A stretch of DNA of 64,000 nucleotides from Brucella oryzae (GCA_012103035.1 JAAVLL010000001.1:1214501-1278500); one strand, 5' to 3'; shown: positions 45,245 through 57,144, counted from the stretch's first letter. Made by a program: numbers and translations. Notes: generated by a model from the sequence alone, not told the origin.

Positions 45245-46051
45245 ATGATGCTTGTCGATAGCCATTGTCACCTCGACTTTGCCGATTTCGAGCCGGAGCG
45301 CGATGATGTCGTTCAGCGCGCTCTGGATGCCGGGGTTAGGCGCATGGTGACGATTTCCACGCGTGTCAGGAAGTTCGACACGATCCGTGCGCTCGCTGAA
45401 ACCTATGATTCCGTTTATTGTTCGGTTGGAACCCATCCGAACAATGCGCATGAAGAACTGGACGTGACCGCCGATGATTTTGTGCGTCTGGCCGAACACC
45501 CGAAAGTGGTGGCCATCGGCGAGGCGGGGCTCGACTATCACTATGATTATGCGCCGCCCGAAGCCCAAAGGCAGGGCTTTCTTGTGCACATCGAGGCGGC
45601 GCGCCGTACTCAATTGCCGCTGGTTATTCATGCCCGCAGTGCGGATGAAGACATGGCCGAGATTCTGGAACGTGAGACGGAGAAGGGTGCTTTTCCGTTT
45701 ATCCTGCACTGCTTCTCTTCCGGTCGTGCTCTGGCTGAAAAGGGCATTGCGCTTGGCGGTTACGTCTCTTTCTCAGGCATTCTGACTTTCAAGAACTCAG
45801 CCGAAATCCGCGAAGTTGCTTCCATCGTCCCGCGTGATCGTTTGCTCGTCGAGACGGATGCTCCTTATCTGGCGCCGGTTCCTTATCGTGGCAAGCGCAA
45901 CGAGCCTTCTTTCGTGCAGCATACCGCCGCCGTACTTGCCGAGACGATTGGTGTGAGCAGGGAAGAAATTGCGCAGATTACCAGCGAAAATGTCTTCCGC
46001 CTGTTCTCCAAGATGCCCATGCCAGAAGAGTTGGCCGCAAAAGGAAATTGA
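45245..46051 (+). CDS. TatD-family metal-dependent hydrolase, intact
   Basis: TIM-barrel metallohydrolase of the TatD DNase group. The 268-residue frame starts at the ATG at 45245 (a second ATG follows directly): MMLVDSHCHLDFADF, with the HxH metal ligands. VAIGEAGLDYHYD, LVIHARSADEDM, FILHCFSSG and LVETDAPYLAPVPYRGKRNEPSF carry the other metal ligands. It begins five bases after metG and overlaps the following hydrolase region closely, as in the conserved tmk-holB-metG-tatD cluster. Confidence 0.95.
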   Translation: MMLVDSHCHLDFADFEPERDDVVQRALDAGVRRMVTISTRVRKFDTIRALAETYDSVYCSVGTHPNNAHEELDVTADDFVRLAEHPKVVAIGEAGLDYHYDYAPPEAQRQGFLVHIEAARRTQLPLVIHARSADEDMAEILERETEKGAFPFILHCFSSGRALAEKGIALGGYVSFSGILTFKNSAEIREVASIVPRDRLLVETDAPYLAPVPYRGKRNEPSFVQHTAAVLAETIGVSREEIAQITSENVFRLFSKMPMPEELAAKGN

Positions 46052-46053
46052 TC

Positions 46054-46871
46054 GTGACAGCGCCGCGTAACTGCCTGCGTTTTACGCTTCTGGGCTGCGG
46101 GTCGTCTCCCGGCGTACCGCGTATCAACGGTGATTGGGGCGGTTGTGATCCCGATAATCCGAAAACAGGCGTCGCCGTGCATCTCTCCTGGTCGAACGAT
46201 TTGACAATGCCGGTAATAACACAACGGTCGTGATTGATACGGGGCCGGATTTCCGCGCCCAGATGATCGATGCCGGAGCGCATAGCCTCGACGCGGCAGT
46301 CTATACCCATCCGCATGCAGACCATATTCACGGTATTGACGATCTTCGCACTTATGTTGTTGAAAATCGTCGGCTCATGGATGTCTATGCCAATCGGCTG
46401 ACGCGAAATCGGCTCTTCGAGGCATTCGGCTATTGTTTCGAAACACCTGCCGGGTCGAATTATCCACCAATCCTCAGCATGCACGACATTGCTCCTGAAA
46501 CCCCGTTTTCCATATCGGGCGCGGGAGGTTCAATCCGCTTCGAGCCATTCAGTCAGGTGCATGGCGATATTGAATCGCTGGGCTTTCGCATAGGTTCTGT
46601 CGTTTATTGCACGGACGTGAGTGCTTTTCCCGAATCAAGCCTCAAGCATTTGGATCACGCCGAGGTGCTCATCATCGATGCGTTGCAATATCGTCCACAT
46701 CCAAGCCATTTCTCGCTTGGCGAAGCACTTGAATGGATAGAGAAGCTGGCACCCAAACGCGCCATTCTCACGCATATGCATGTTCCGCTCGATTACGAAA
46801 CCGTCATGCGCGAGACACCGGACAATGTCGAGCCGGGATATGATGGGCTTCGTTTCGAGATGTCGCTTTGA
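46054..46871 (+). CDS. MBL-fold (PhnP-like) metallo-hydrolase (one frameshift)
   Basis: Metallo-beta-lactamase fold hydrolase related to PhnP/lipoate-protein-ligase-associated hydrolases. The start is the GTG at 46054 (MTAPRNCLRFTLLGCGSSPG), three bases after the tatD stop. LGCGSSPGVPRINGDWGGCDP is the conserved opening and YTHPHADHIHGIDDLR the metal site. One A is missing near 46160 (CCGAAAAACAGG). ILTHMHVPLDYETV provides the last ligands. About 272 residues. The substrate is probably a cyclic phosphodiester, as for PhnP, by family only. Confidence 0.88.
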
Positions 46872-46935
46872 GTCTCGCTTACAATCGAAAGTCCGCAATG
46901 AGATCATCGTAGACTTTCTTTCAAAGGTCTGTTGC

Positions 46936-48726
46936 TTAGCCAACAGCTCCCTTGACGGAAGGGCATCACATTGCTGCCCTCGATAGCTTTGGGTGCCGTG
47001 TCTTCCAGTTTCAGGCCGCCGACACGTAGGAGGTCTGTAAAGCGACCGCCGCGTGCGGCAAGTTCATCGAAACTGCCGCTTTCGACCAGATGTCCCTTGT
47101 CCATAAACAGGACCAGATCAGCTGAACGGACTGTTGAAAGACGGTGCGCGATGATGAAGGTTGTGCGATTGTGGCTGAGGTCGTCGACCGCCTGTTTCAC
47201 CTTCTCCTCGGTTTCGACGTCAAGCGCACTCGTGGCTTCGTCAAGAACGAGGATAGGGAATCCTTGAGGATTGCTCGCGCAATCGCAAGACGCTGACGTT
47301 CGCCACCCGAAAGTTGCGAGCCGCGTTCGCCAACAACCGTATCGTAGCCATCGCTCTTGGCCAGAATGAAGTCATGAGCTGCGGCCGCGCGGGCTGCGGC
47401 ATGAACTTCATCATGTGTCGCACTTTCACGGCCGACGCGAATGTTCTCTTCGACAGAGCGGTTGAACAGACCGGCATCCTGAAAGACGGTTGCAATGGCA
47501 TGGCGCAGCGAGCGACGGCTGACGGTACGCGTATCCGTCCCGTCAATCATGATGCGGCCTGCCGCAGGATCGAAGACACGCTGCAACAGATTGATGAGCG
47601 TGGTCTTGCCTGCGCCGGTAGGACCGACAATAGCCACAGTCTGCCCCGGCTTGATTTCAAAGGACACGTCGTAGACGCCCTGACCGGAGTTGGGGAACTC
47701 GAAGGTAACATTGTCGAAAACGATGTCACCCTTAACGTCGGTCAGGTCAGAAACGTTCTGCGGTTCCTGACGGTCAGCTGTGGCGTCTTCCATCTGGAAG
47801 AATTCCTCAAGCTTGGCGCGGGCCGTGACCGTTTGGTTGATGAACGCACTGATCTGATCAAGACGACCGATCATCAGCTGAGCGAAGCCGATAAAGGCGA
47901 TCACGTCGCCGACACGCATCTGGCCTTTGGTGACAAAATAGGCGCCGAGAACGAGAACAACCACCATTGAGAAGGTCGATGCCATACGGTTCAAGCCGCT
48001 GGCAAGCGCCCACCAGTTGAGAACGGGGAACTGTACCTTTTCAAGATTCTTGGCATAATCGCGCAAAGACTGGGTTTCCGAGGCGATGCGATTATAGCTC
48101 TGCACGACCGAGACGTTGCTGATCGTATCGCTGACATGCTCGAACAACTTGTGGTGATGCTTTTCGACGGCGGTTTGGCCATCTTTAGTCTTGCGCATCA
48201 CAAGCTGACCAATCATCACATAGATGACGCCCAGCACGATCAGCACCAGCGACATGCGCATATCCATGTTCATTGCGACGGGTATAAGCGTCGCCAACGC
48301 CACGATCGTCGTCAAATGCTGGCGCATGAATTCGAGCCAGAGCGTGAAAAGCGAGTCTGTTGCACGGATCAGCGTATGGAGTGCATTGGATGTGCCGCGC
48401 TTCTGGTGCCACGAAAGCGGCATTGTAATGAGACGCTCGTAGGAATCGATCATCACGCCCAGACGGCGACGGTGTGCGAGACGGTCTGCTCCGCGTGCCA
48501 CAAAGACTGCGGCAACAATGTTGAAGCCGCCAAGTGCAGCCCACATCGCAAGAGGCGAGAAAATATCGCCCTTGTCGGAGATAGCCTGAATAACTCGACC
48601 GAACAGAATTGGTTCGGCAAGGGTAACCAGGGCAACCAGTACGCTGGCGACACACATGGTAATCGTTGCGGCCTTCTCGACCGCCAGGTATTCCATGGCT
48701 CGCCAGTAGATTTTGAGCAATGACAC
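46936..48726 (-). CDS. ndvA: Cyclic beta-1,2-glucan exporter, ABC transporter (NdvA/Cgt) (frameshifted)
   Basis: Half-transporter that moves cyclic beta-1,2-glucan into the periplasm, a virulence or symbiosis factor in Brucella and rhizobia. The GTG start at 48724-48726 (MSLLKIYWRAMEYLAVEKAA) follows GGGAGTGCGAAA. Six membrane helices occupy about residues 20-310. The ATPase shows GPTGAGKTTLINLL (Walker A) and GSQLSGGERQRLAIARAIL (signature). One C is missing near 47258, which breaks the Walker B segment (ILVLDEATSALDVETEEKV once corrected). A second loss of two C's near 46963 alters the end, and the likely native stop is at 46936-46938. About 597 residues, close to the 599 usual. Confidence 0.94.
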
Positions 48727-49045
48727 TTTCGCACTCCCGCTCGTTCTATTTCACGGGACTAAATGGTATAGCCCCGTTGTTCTATCAATATCTGATGGCG
48801 GCGAGAAGTGGCGATTGGGTGTCAAGATCGACCATAAATTAAAATGCATGTAACCGAGTGTGAAGATTCAGCGGCCGAAATCGAATTCTTTCGAGAGTGC
48901 TGGAGCAGTTTCGGCTAAAGCAGCCAAATTGCAGTTTTCAGGAATTCTGCCTAGCAATCGTCCGAACTCGCGTCTATTGACAGGATTAAGCGATCGGTGC
49001 GCGATGAGTACGTGCCGTATTAGGAAGAGTTGATCGGGTTTCTCA
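48727..49045. other. Intergenic region between the glucan exporter and rluC
   Basis: No confident gene lies here. The two flanking genes are divergent, so their promoters should be inside. A TTGACA at 48821-48826 on the minus strand could be a -35 box for the exporter, but I see no well-spaced -10. A minus-strand frame (stop near 48868, ending LAALAETAPALSKEFDFGR) has protein-like composition but no credible start, and may be a gene remnant. Confidence 0.5.
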
Positions 49046-50025
49046 ATGGCAGGCGTAGAACAGAAGATTGTGGATGCAGGCGAAGCGGGCATGCGGCTCG
49101 ATCGCTGGTTCAAGGTCCATTATCCGGGACTCGGTTTTGGCCATCTGCAGAAGCTTCTGCGGTCGGGGCAGGTTCGCATCGATGGTTCCCGGGCCAAGGC
49201 CGACACGCGTATTCAGGCCGGGCAGACTGTTCGTATTCCACCTCTGGATGTCGATGAAAAAGCAAAAGGACCGGTTACGGCGCGGACAATCCGCAGCCAG
49301 CAGGACGGTGACGTGCTTTCACAGATGCTTCTCTATGAAGACCCGAAAGTTTACGTCTTCAACAAGCCGGCAGGTCTCGCCGTTCAGGGCGGTTCGGGCG
49401 TATCGCGACATGTTGATGGAATGCTGGAAGCATGGCGCAACAAGAAGGGCGAAAAGCCGCGCCTTGTGCATCGTATCGACCGCGATACATCAGGCGTGCT
49501 GGTTGTGGCGCGTACGCGTGGTGCAGCACAGGCGTTGACAGCTGCATTCCGTGAACGTGATACCAAGAAGACTTATTGGGCCTTGGTGAAAGGCGTCCCG
49601 CGCAAACGCGAGGACAAGATTTCCACGTGGCTCGTCAAGGAGCAGACACCAGACGGTGACAAGATGCGCGTGTGTCAGCATGGTGAACCGGATTCCGATC
49701 ACGCGGTCTCATATTATCGCATCATCGAGAAGGCAGGAAATAACCTGACCTGGCTCGAAATGGAACCTTTACTGGCAGAACCCATCAGCTACGCGTGCAT
49801 GCGGCCTATATCGGTCATCCTATCATCGGTGACCCCAAATATTTTGAGGCTGACCAGAATTGGGAGTTTCCAGGCGGGATACAAAAGCGTTTGCATCTTC
49901 ATGCACGCCGCATTCGTATTCCGAACCCGTCAGGTGGCGTTATTGATGTGACGGCTCCATTGCCGCCACATATGGTGCAGTCATGGAACCTGCTTGGCTT
50001 CGATGAGGAAAGTGCGGAAGATTAA
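49046..50025 (+). CDS. rluC: RluC/RluA-family 23S rRNA pseudouridine synthase (one frameshift)
   Basis: Isomerises specific uridines of large-subunit rRNA. The start is the ATG at 49046 (MAGVEQKIVDAGEAGMRLDRW). An S4 RNA-binding domain covers about residues 14-75 (LQKLLRSGQVRIDGSRAKAD). The catalytic aspartate is in LVHRIDRDTSGVLVVA. One G is missing near 49768 (CCTTTGACTGGC); corrected, LTGRTHQLRVHAAYIGHPIIGDPKY follows. About 327 residues, normal. It is followed two bases later by the EamA gene. Confidence 0.92.
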
Positions 50026-50027
50026 AA

Positions 50028-50949
50028 ATGTCAGGCGAAGCGGGGGATCGTCCGAAGGACGAGTTTCGTTCGATGGGCTAGCCATCATGCTGGTCATGTT
50101 CATCATGTTCAGCTGGGGGCTCAATCAGGTTGCCATCAAAATAGGCAATCGGGGTTCAATCCCATGCTGATGGCCGCGGGGCGTGCCGCGCTCGGTAGCC
50201 TATGCGTTTTTCTCTGGTGTTATTGGCGCCGTATTCCGCTTTTCAATCGTGATGGCACGCTCTGGGCAGGAATCGCCGCCGGGCTGTTGTTCGGGAGCGA
50301 ATTCGTCCTGATTTTTCTGGCGATGGAGATGACGAGCGTGGGGCGTGTCACGCTCATGATGAATATCATGCCATTCTGGGTCGCCATCGGTAGCCATTTT
50401 CTTCTGGGAGAGCGGATGTCTGTCCGGGCTTTCATTGGCATGTGCATTGCGTTTCTAGGTGTCTTTCTGGTCTTTTCCGATCATGTCAGCCGACCGGGAC
50501 CGTATGCGATCTATGGCGATATGCTTGCGCTGGTGTCAGGTGTGTTGTGGGGACTTACCACGCTGGTCATCAAGCGAACGCGGCTTGCTTATACAGCGCC
50601 GGAGAAGACACTACTTTATCAACTGGTCGTAGCGACACTGGTGCCACTGCCATTCATTGTGTTGAGTGGCCCTCTGCTTCGTAGCCCGGATGTACTGTCC
50701 ATATCTGCCTTCCTCTTTCAGGCTATATTCGTGGTGGCCTTTACCTATCCGCTCTGGTTCTGGATGGTGCGCCGATATCCCGCATCGAAGCTTTCGAATT
50801 TTGCCTTCCTCACGCCAGCTTTTGGCGTGCTCTTGAGCGGCCTCATCCTGAATGAGCCTTTGAGCTGGAAAATATTCGCGGCTCTCGGACTGATCGGTTG
50901 CGGACTGATGATTATCAACAAACCGGTGAAGGTCTCCAACGCCCGATGA
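50028..50949 (+). CDS. EamA/DMT-family membrane transporter (frameshifted near the start)
   Basis: Ten-helix drug/metabolite transporter family protein with unknown substrate. The start is the ATG at 50028 (MSGEAGDRPKDEFRSFDGLA once corrected). Breaks lie near 50070 and 50155 (a T/G run before NPMLMAAGRAALG). Two EamA repeats follow, the first to about residue 150 (IMPFWVAIGSHFLLGERMSV) and the second ending in LSNFAFLTPAFGVLLSGLILNE. The stop overlaps the next ATG (ATGA), so it is coupled to the HAD gene. About 307-308 residues. Confidence 0.87.
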
Positions 50950-51613
50950 AACTAGTACTCTTCGATTGCGACGGAACATTGGTCGATAGTGGTGATTTCA
51001 TTCACAGATGCATGGCAACCAGTTTTGCCGACGCTGGCCTGCAACCTCCAGCAATCGAGGCGACACATTCGATTATCGGCTTGTCGCTGCATCTGGCAAT
51101 TGCGAAGCTTTTGAAGCGCGAACCGGACGAACAGGTGCATTGGCTCACACAACGCTACAAGGAAAATTTTGTAATGTTGCGACAGGCTCCCGATTTCGCA
51201 GAGCCGCTCTACGATGGAATTCTACCGCTTCTGACCGAGCTTGGGGCAAGGGACGATCTTCTACTCGGCATAGTAACCGGCAAGTCTCAGCGGGGCGTCC
51301 GCTCCGTCTTCGAGCGTCATGGCATCGGGCATCATTTCGTGGTGACACGTACTGCTGACGACTGCCCATCGAAGCCGCATCCCGCCATGGTCCTTGAATC
51401 CTGCGTGGAGATGGGAATAGAACCCGACCGAACGATTGTAATTGGCGACGCTGTTTATGATATGCAGATGGCGCGCGCGCGCGCTATGGCGGCTGGGGTC
51501 TCTTGGGGTATCATAACAGGCAGGGACTGATAGAAGCTGGCGCCCATCACATTCTGGAAGCGCCATTCGAACTTCATGCATTGCTGCATGGTATGGACGA
51601 ACGGCTTCAGTAG
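50946..51613 (+). CDS. HAD-superfamily hydrolase, phosphoglycolate phosphatase-like (one frameshift)
   Basis: Subfamily I HAD phosphatase. The start is the ATG at 50946 (MKLVLFDCDGTLVDSGDFIH), overlapping the previous gene. The nucleophile motif is DCDGT, motif II falls in GIVTGKSQRG, and motifs III/IV are KPHPAMVLES and VIGDAVYDMQMAR. One G is missing near 51503 (TGGGGGTATCAT). The corrected tail is LIEAGAHHILEAPFELHALLHGMDERLQ, about 222 residues. It neighbours rluC and the ATP12 gene as in other Rhizobiales. The substrate is undefined; true gph is at 56.4 kb. Confidence 0.87.
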
Positions 51614-51659
51614 AATCCGGGCCTTCTGCCAAGGCAACGACGAAGAATTGGACTGATCT

Positions 51660-52441
51660 ATGCGTGATATCTTAAGTGATCTCGAAACAGGAAAGCAGCT
51701 TTCGGACGAGAATCCGATCGTGCGGGCACAAAAGCAGATGTTGGCGCAGCTGCCCAAACGCTTCTACAAAAAGGTGGAAGTGGCGGAAGTTGAAGGCGGT
51801 TTTGCGGTCCATCTGGATGGTCGTCCGGTCAAGACGCCGGCGCGAAACCTTCTGCTATTGCCAACCAAGACGGCAGCGCAGACCGTTGCGGATGAATTTA
51901 CCGCTCAGGAAAAGGTCATTGATCCGGCAAAGATGCCTGCTACCCGCCTCGTCAATACAGCGATTGACGGAATTGCGCAGGATCCGCAAGCAGTATTCGA
52001 GGATATTTTGCGTTTTGCAGGGACTGACATGCTTTGCTATCGCGCCGATAGCCCACAAGAGCTCGTTTCTCGTCAGACCCTGCAGTGGGATCCGCTTATC
52101 GACTGGATGGAAGGCCTTGGCGCTCGTTTTCACTTGCGGAAGGTGTGATGCATATCGCGCAATCGCGTGAAACGATAGCGGCATTCGGTGTTCATCTGAC
52201 CGCCTTCAAAGACCCAATTGCGCTGGCGTCGTTGCATACGATGACGACGCTGACCGGGTCGGCGATCATTGCACTGGCTATAGCGAAGGGTGAAGTTACC
52301 GCGGAACAAGGCTGGAAGCTGGCACACCTCGATGAGGATTGGACCATTGAACACTGGGGATCGGACGCGGAAGCCGTGGAGCGGCGCAAGAACCGCGAAA
52401 TCGAAATGATGATGGCCGCCCGCGTGCTTGAAGCACTTTAA
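51660..52441 (+). CDS. ATP12 family chaperone (F1-ATPase assembly) (one frameshift)
   Basis: Homologue of mitochondrial Atp12, which binds the F1 alpha subunit before assembly. The start is the ATG at 51660 (MRDILSDLETGKQLSDENPI). RFYKKVEVAEVEGGFAVHLDGRPVKTPA is the conserved opening and AGTDMLCYRADSPQELVSRQ the central motif. The frame shifts near 52137; corrected, it reads AEGVMHIAQSRETIAAF and ends MMMAARVLEAL. About 260 residues, as in other alphaproteobacteria. A terminator follows. Confidence 0.9.
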
Positions 52442-52472
52442 CTATCAGGTCTATCGCATTGGTCTAATGAAG

Positions 52473-52496
52473 AAAACCCGGCGATGCCGGGTTTTG
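52473..52496 (+). terminator. Rho-independent terminator after the ATP12 gene
   Basis: AAAACCCGGC and GCCGGGTTTT are perfect inverted arms around GAT, followed by GCGCG. The stem is 10 bp and the T run lies in the distal arm. Confidence 0.8.
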
Positions 52497-52544
52497 CGCG
52501 CAATCATCAAAATGTTGCGCGTCGTTCCCTCGGTGAAAACAAAG

Positions 52545-52580
52545 AAACCGCGCGGACGGATTAGCGCCCGCGCGGTTTTC
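52545..52580 (-). terminator. Rho-independent terminator for glnA
   Basis: AAACCGCGCGG and CCGCGCGGTTT pair around a 12-base loop. On the minus strand the stem is followed by TTTCTTTG. It abuts the glnA stop codon at 52581. Confidence 0.8.
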
Positions 52581-53989
52581 TTAAACCGAGTAGTACATGT
52601 CGTACTCGACCGGATGCGGCGTCGTTTCATAACGCATCACTTCGGCCATCTTGAGTTCGATGAAGCTGTCGATCTGATCGTCGTCGAAAACGCCGCCGGC
52701 CTTGAGGAACTCGCGATCCTTGTCGAGCGATTGCAGGGCTTCGCGCAGCGAACCGCAGACGGTCGGAATCTCCTTCAGTTCCTTCGCAGGCAGATCGTAA
52801 AGATCCTTGTCCATGGCCTGACCCGGATGAATCTTGTTCTTGATGCCATCAAGACCAGCCATCAGCAGGGCAGCAAAGCACAAATAAGGGTTTGCAGCCG
52901 GATCGGGGAAGCGAACTTCCAGACGTTTCGATTTCGGCGAATTGCCAAACGGAATGCGGCAGGAAGCTGAACGGTTGCGAGCCGAATAAGCCAGCAGGAC
53001 TGGAGCTTCATAGCCTGGAACCAGACGCTTGTACGAATTTGTCGACGGGTTAGTGAATGCATTCACAGCCTTGGCGTGCTTGATGACGCCGCCGATGAAG
53101 AACAGGCAGTTTTCCGAAAGACCGGCATATTCATTGCCGGCAAATGTTGGCTTGCCGTCTTTCCAGATCGAGAAGTGAACATGCATGCCTGAGCCATTGT
53201 CGCCGAAAATCGGCTTTGGCATGAAGGTTGCTGTCTTGCCATAGGCATTGGCAACCTGATGCACCACGTATTTGAATATCTGCATCTTGTCGGCGTTGCG
53301 AACGAGTGAGTCGAACTTTACACCGAGTTCGTGTTGTGCCGCCGCCACCTCATGGTGGTGCTTTTCAACCGTTACGCCCATTTCCGTCAGAACAGTGAGC
53401 ATTTCGGAACGCATGTCCTGAGCGCTGTCGATCGGCGGAACCGGGAAGTAGCCGCCCTTGACGCGCGGACGGTGGCCGAGATTGCCGGTTTCATAGTCGG
53501 TGTCATCATTGGACGGCAGTTCGGTCGAGTCGAGCTTGAAGCCGGTATTGTACGGATCGGCTTTGTACTTCACGTCGTCGAAGACGAAAATTCGGCTTCT
53601 GGACCGACGTAGACCGTGTCGCCGATGCCAAGCGACTTCATGTAGGCTTCGGCCTTCTTTGCGGTCGTGCGCGGATCACGACTGTAAGCTTCACCGGAGA
53701 TCGGGTCCAGAATGTCGCAAAGAACGACCAGTGTGGACTGGGCGAAGAACGGGTCGATGTGGGCTGTCGTAGGATCGGGCATCAGAACCATGTCGGATTC
53801 GTTGATGGCCTTCCAGCCAGCGATCGAAGAGCCGTCGAACATAACGCCATCAATGAACATTTCTTCATCGACGAGGCCGATATCCATCGTGACGTGCTGG
53901 AGCTTGCCCTTCGGGTCGGTGAAGCGAAGGTCGACGAACTTGACGTCGTTGTCTTTGATTTGTTTGAGAATATCGTTGGCAGTCGTCAT
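52581..53989 (-). CDS. glnA: Glutamine synthetase type I (one frameshift)
   Basis: GlnA assimilates ammonium into glutamine. The start is the ATG at 53987-53989 ([20 protein letters not shown]). Active-site regions are [21 protein letters not shown] (broken here), [12 protein letters not shown] and [11 protein letters not shown]. The adenylylation tyrosine is in [12 protein letters not shown]. One T is missing near 53585 (GAATTTTTCGTC). The corrected length is exactly 469 residues. It lies 44 bases after glnB, in the glnBA operon controlled by the NtrBC system at 34-37 kb. Confidence 0.97.
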
Positions 53990-54033
53990 TTTAATTTCCT
54001 GTTTGCACGACGATGGATTGTACGCAGGTATGA

Positions 54034-54588
<555 letters not shown>

Positions 54589-54676
54589 TCATATTGCATC
54601 AAAACAGGGCAAACTTGCATAAAGTTCGGCGCCGCGTATTTAATCATGCCTCGAAACCGTTTTGAAAAGAGACGTG

Positions 54677-56175
54677 ATGTACGAGTTGCTGACACCGCAG
54701 GAAATGGCAGAAGCTGATCGCCAGACCATCGCGAGTGGAATCAAGGATGGATTCTCGCTCATGCTTGCGGCGGGACGCGCTGTCGCGGATGTGGCAGAAC
54801 GGATGTTTCCGCGCAAAGCACCTGTCGCTGTCCTGTGCGGGCCGGGCAACAATGGTGGCGACGGCTATATCGCGGCACAGTTCCTGCTGGAGGCGGGTTT
54901 TGAAGTCGTATGTTTCGCGTCGGCATTACCTCGCAAGGGTTCTGACGCCATGCGCGCGTCGCTTTTCTACAAGGGAACCGTTTCCAATTTTAGCGAATTT
55001 TCAGCCGCGAGTTTTGGCGGTGTAATCGATGCCTTATTCGGTGCAGGATTGGATCGTGGCATTCACGGCGCCGAAGCTGTGGCGATCGATGCAGTCAATG
55101 CATCCGACCTGCCGGTCGTGGCGGTTGATTTGCCAAGCGGCATATCGGGAAAAAGTGGCGACATACTGGGAACGGCAATTCGCGCGCGGGCGACGGTCAC
55201 GTTTTTCGTAAAAGCCGGGGCATCTTTTGCAGCCAGGAAGGGGACGTTGCGGTGTTCTTCATGTCGCGGATATTGGTATTCCCGATCACATACTTGCCGC
55301 GATCGAACCGCATGTTTTCGAGAATGCTCCGGAGCTTTGGGAAAGCACCCTGCCGGTGCTTGGTGTTGATGCTTATAAATATAGTCGCGGCCACGCAGCA
55401 GTATTTTCCGGTGGTGCTCATTCGACTGGCGCTGCACGTCTGTCAGCGCTTGCTGCGGCTCGTAGCGGGGCCGGTGCGGTAACGCTTTTGTCTCCCCGAC
55501 GCAATGGCGGTCAATGCCGCGCATCTGACCAGCATCATGGTCCGAGAAACGCGCGGTTTAAAGGATGTTCGGCTGTTCTTTGCCGGACGCAAGGTCGCTG
55601 CCGCAGCACTCGGGCCAGGATTTGAAAATCCGGCATTCGCGCGTGACCACGCCTTGTTTCTCGCAAGTAGTGAACTGGAAGGATTTCACGGTCTGGTTCT
55701 GGATGCCGACGGGATTACGGCTTTTGAACAGAAACCAACTGAGCTGTTCGATAGGCGGCAACATGCTAAGACTGCGCTTGTCCTGACGCCGCATGAGGGA
55801 GAGTTTCGGCGACTGTTTCCAGATATCGCAAAGAGTTCTGCATCAAAGATCGGCAAGGCCCGTGAAGCTGCAAAGCGTGCCAATGCGATCATTATATATA
55901 AAGGGCCGGATACTGTGATTGCTGAACCGAATGGGTTGGCGGTGGTCAACGCCAATGGAACCCCTTTGCTGGCCACAGCGGGGTCAGGTGATGTTTTAAC
56001 GGGTATTGTATGCGGTTTACTTGCGCAGGGCATGCCTGCATTTGCGGCTGCCTGTGCATCCGTATGGATACATGCAGATGCCGCACGCCGCTTCGGTCAC
56101 GGTCTTATCGCCGATGATTTGCCTGCTCAGCTTCCGAAGGTACTATCGGCGTTAGAACGGTCTTCTCGGAATTAA
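54677..56175 (+). CDS. nnrD: Bifunctional NAD(P)HX epimerase/dehydratase (frameshifted)
   Basis: Repairs hydrated NADH/NADPH. The start is the ATG at 54677 ([20 protein letters not shown]). The N-terminal epimerase (NnrE) half has [19 protein letters not shown] and [12 protein letters not shown]. The frame shifts several times between about 55240 and 55500 in the linker. The C-terminal dehydratase (NnrD, kinase fold) half has [30 protein letters not shown] and [17 protein letters not shown]. About 500 residues, as for the fused enzyme in other bacteria. Its stop overlaps the stop of the convergent small gene. Confidence 0.92.
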
Positions 56176-56431
56176 CGACCGGATATCCTGCTGTTCTTGG
56201 TGCCGACATCTATTGTGATACTGCCAGAAATCGAAACGTCAGTATTGCCCACACGAAAATTCTTCCAATTACCGTTTGGTGCCTGATCCGGTTCAGGAGC
56301 AGCTGGCGGAGCGGATACGATGGGTTTTGAGCCTTAACGCCCGGCAGGCCCGGTGAGCCATTATTTGCAGACGCTGTTGATAGTATCGACGAGAAAGCGA
56401 TGCCAAATATAAGAAAACGTTGCGCTATCAT
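56172..56431 (-). CDS. Small secreted protein, hidden by a frameshift; unknown function
   Basis: The start is the ATG at 56429-56431 (MIAQRFLIFGIAFSSILSTASA), a clear signal peptide, then NNGSPGLPGVKAQ. The printed frame then turns into an implausible basic run, but shifting by one near 56325 (AAAACCC) gives KPIVSAPPAAPEPDQAPNG, then NWKNFRVGNTDVSISGSITID and [11 protein letters not shown], ending at the TAA at 56172-56174. The mature part is a short beta-rich domain after a proline/alanine linker. It begins 12 bases after the gph stop on the same strand, so the two are probably co-transcribed. About 86 residues; no family recognised. Confidence 0.65.
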
Positions 56432-56443
56432 GTGCCATTCTCT

Positions 56444-57144
56444 CTATACAGGGTCTGTGACCGCCTCGATGAGTTGTCGGGCCATTTCGAGGGTGAACTC
56501 GTCAAAATGCGAAATAACGCGGCTCGGATCGTAATGCTGCACGGGAAGATCGGTATATCCGAAGTCAACGGCAATAACGGGGATACCGGCCGCTTTTGCC
56601 GTATCTATATCGGTGCGGCTATCTCCAACCATGATGGCGCGTTCGCGATTACCACCCGCCCGCGCGATTGTTTCGGTAAGATGGCGCGGATCAGGCTTGC
56701 GATAGGCGAAGGTATCAGCGCCGCAAATCGCCGCAAATCGCCCCGCTTCACCCATTGAAGTCAGGAGTTTGACCGACAAGGCTTCAAACTTGTTGGTGCA
56801 GACGGCCAGTTCGTAACCATGTGCCGAGAACCGGTCCATTACTTCCAGTGCGCCTGGAAAGAACGTCGAATGTCCCGGCATATGATCGGCATAATGTTCG
56901 CGGAACTCTTCTACCAGATTGTCGAGTTGCACTTCATCGGCCTGTTTTGCTGCGCTGCGAAAGCCCGCTCGATCATAACACGACCACCTTGGCCGACGAA
57001 TCTTCGCAACGATTCACGGTCGGCTGTTTGCAGGCCTGATATGGCGAGGCAGTGGTTGAGGCTGTCGAGAAGGTCGGGTGCTGTATCGATGAGGGTTCCG
57101 TCGAGATCGAAAACGATGATGGGCTTGAGATTAGCAGCGGACAT
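56444..57144 (-). CDS. gph: Phosphoglycolate phosphatase (one frameshift)
   Basis: HAD phosphatase that removes 2-phosphoglycolate from DNA repair or oxygenation. The start is the ATG at 57142-57144 (MSAANLKPIIVFDLDGTLIDTAPD). DLDGT is the nucleophile motif, AVCTNKFEALSVKLL motif II, YRKPDPRHLTETIARAGG motif III, and MVGDSRTDIDTAKAAGIP motif IV. One base is lost near 56935 (between MKC and QLDNLVEEF). The corrected length is 233 residues. The gene is divergent from rpiA, with about 196 bases between them. Confidence 0.92.
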
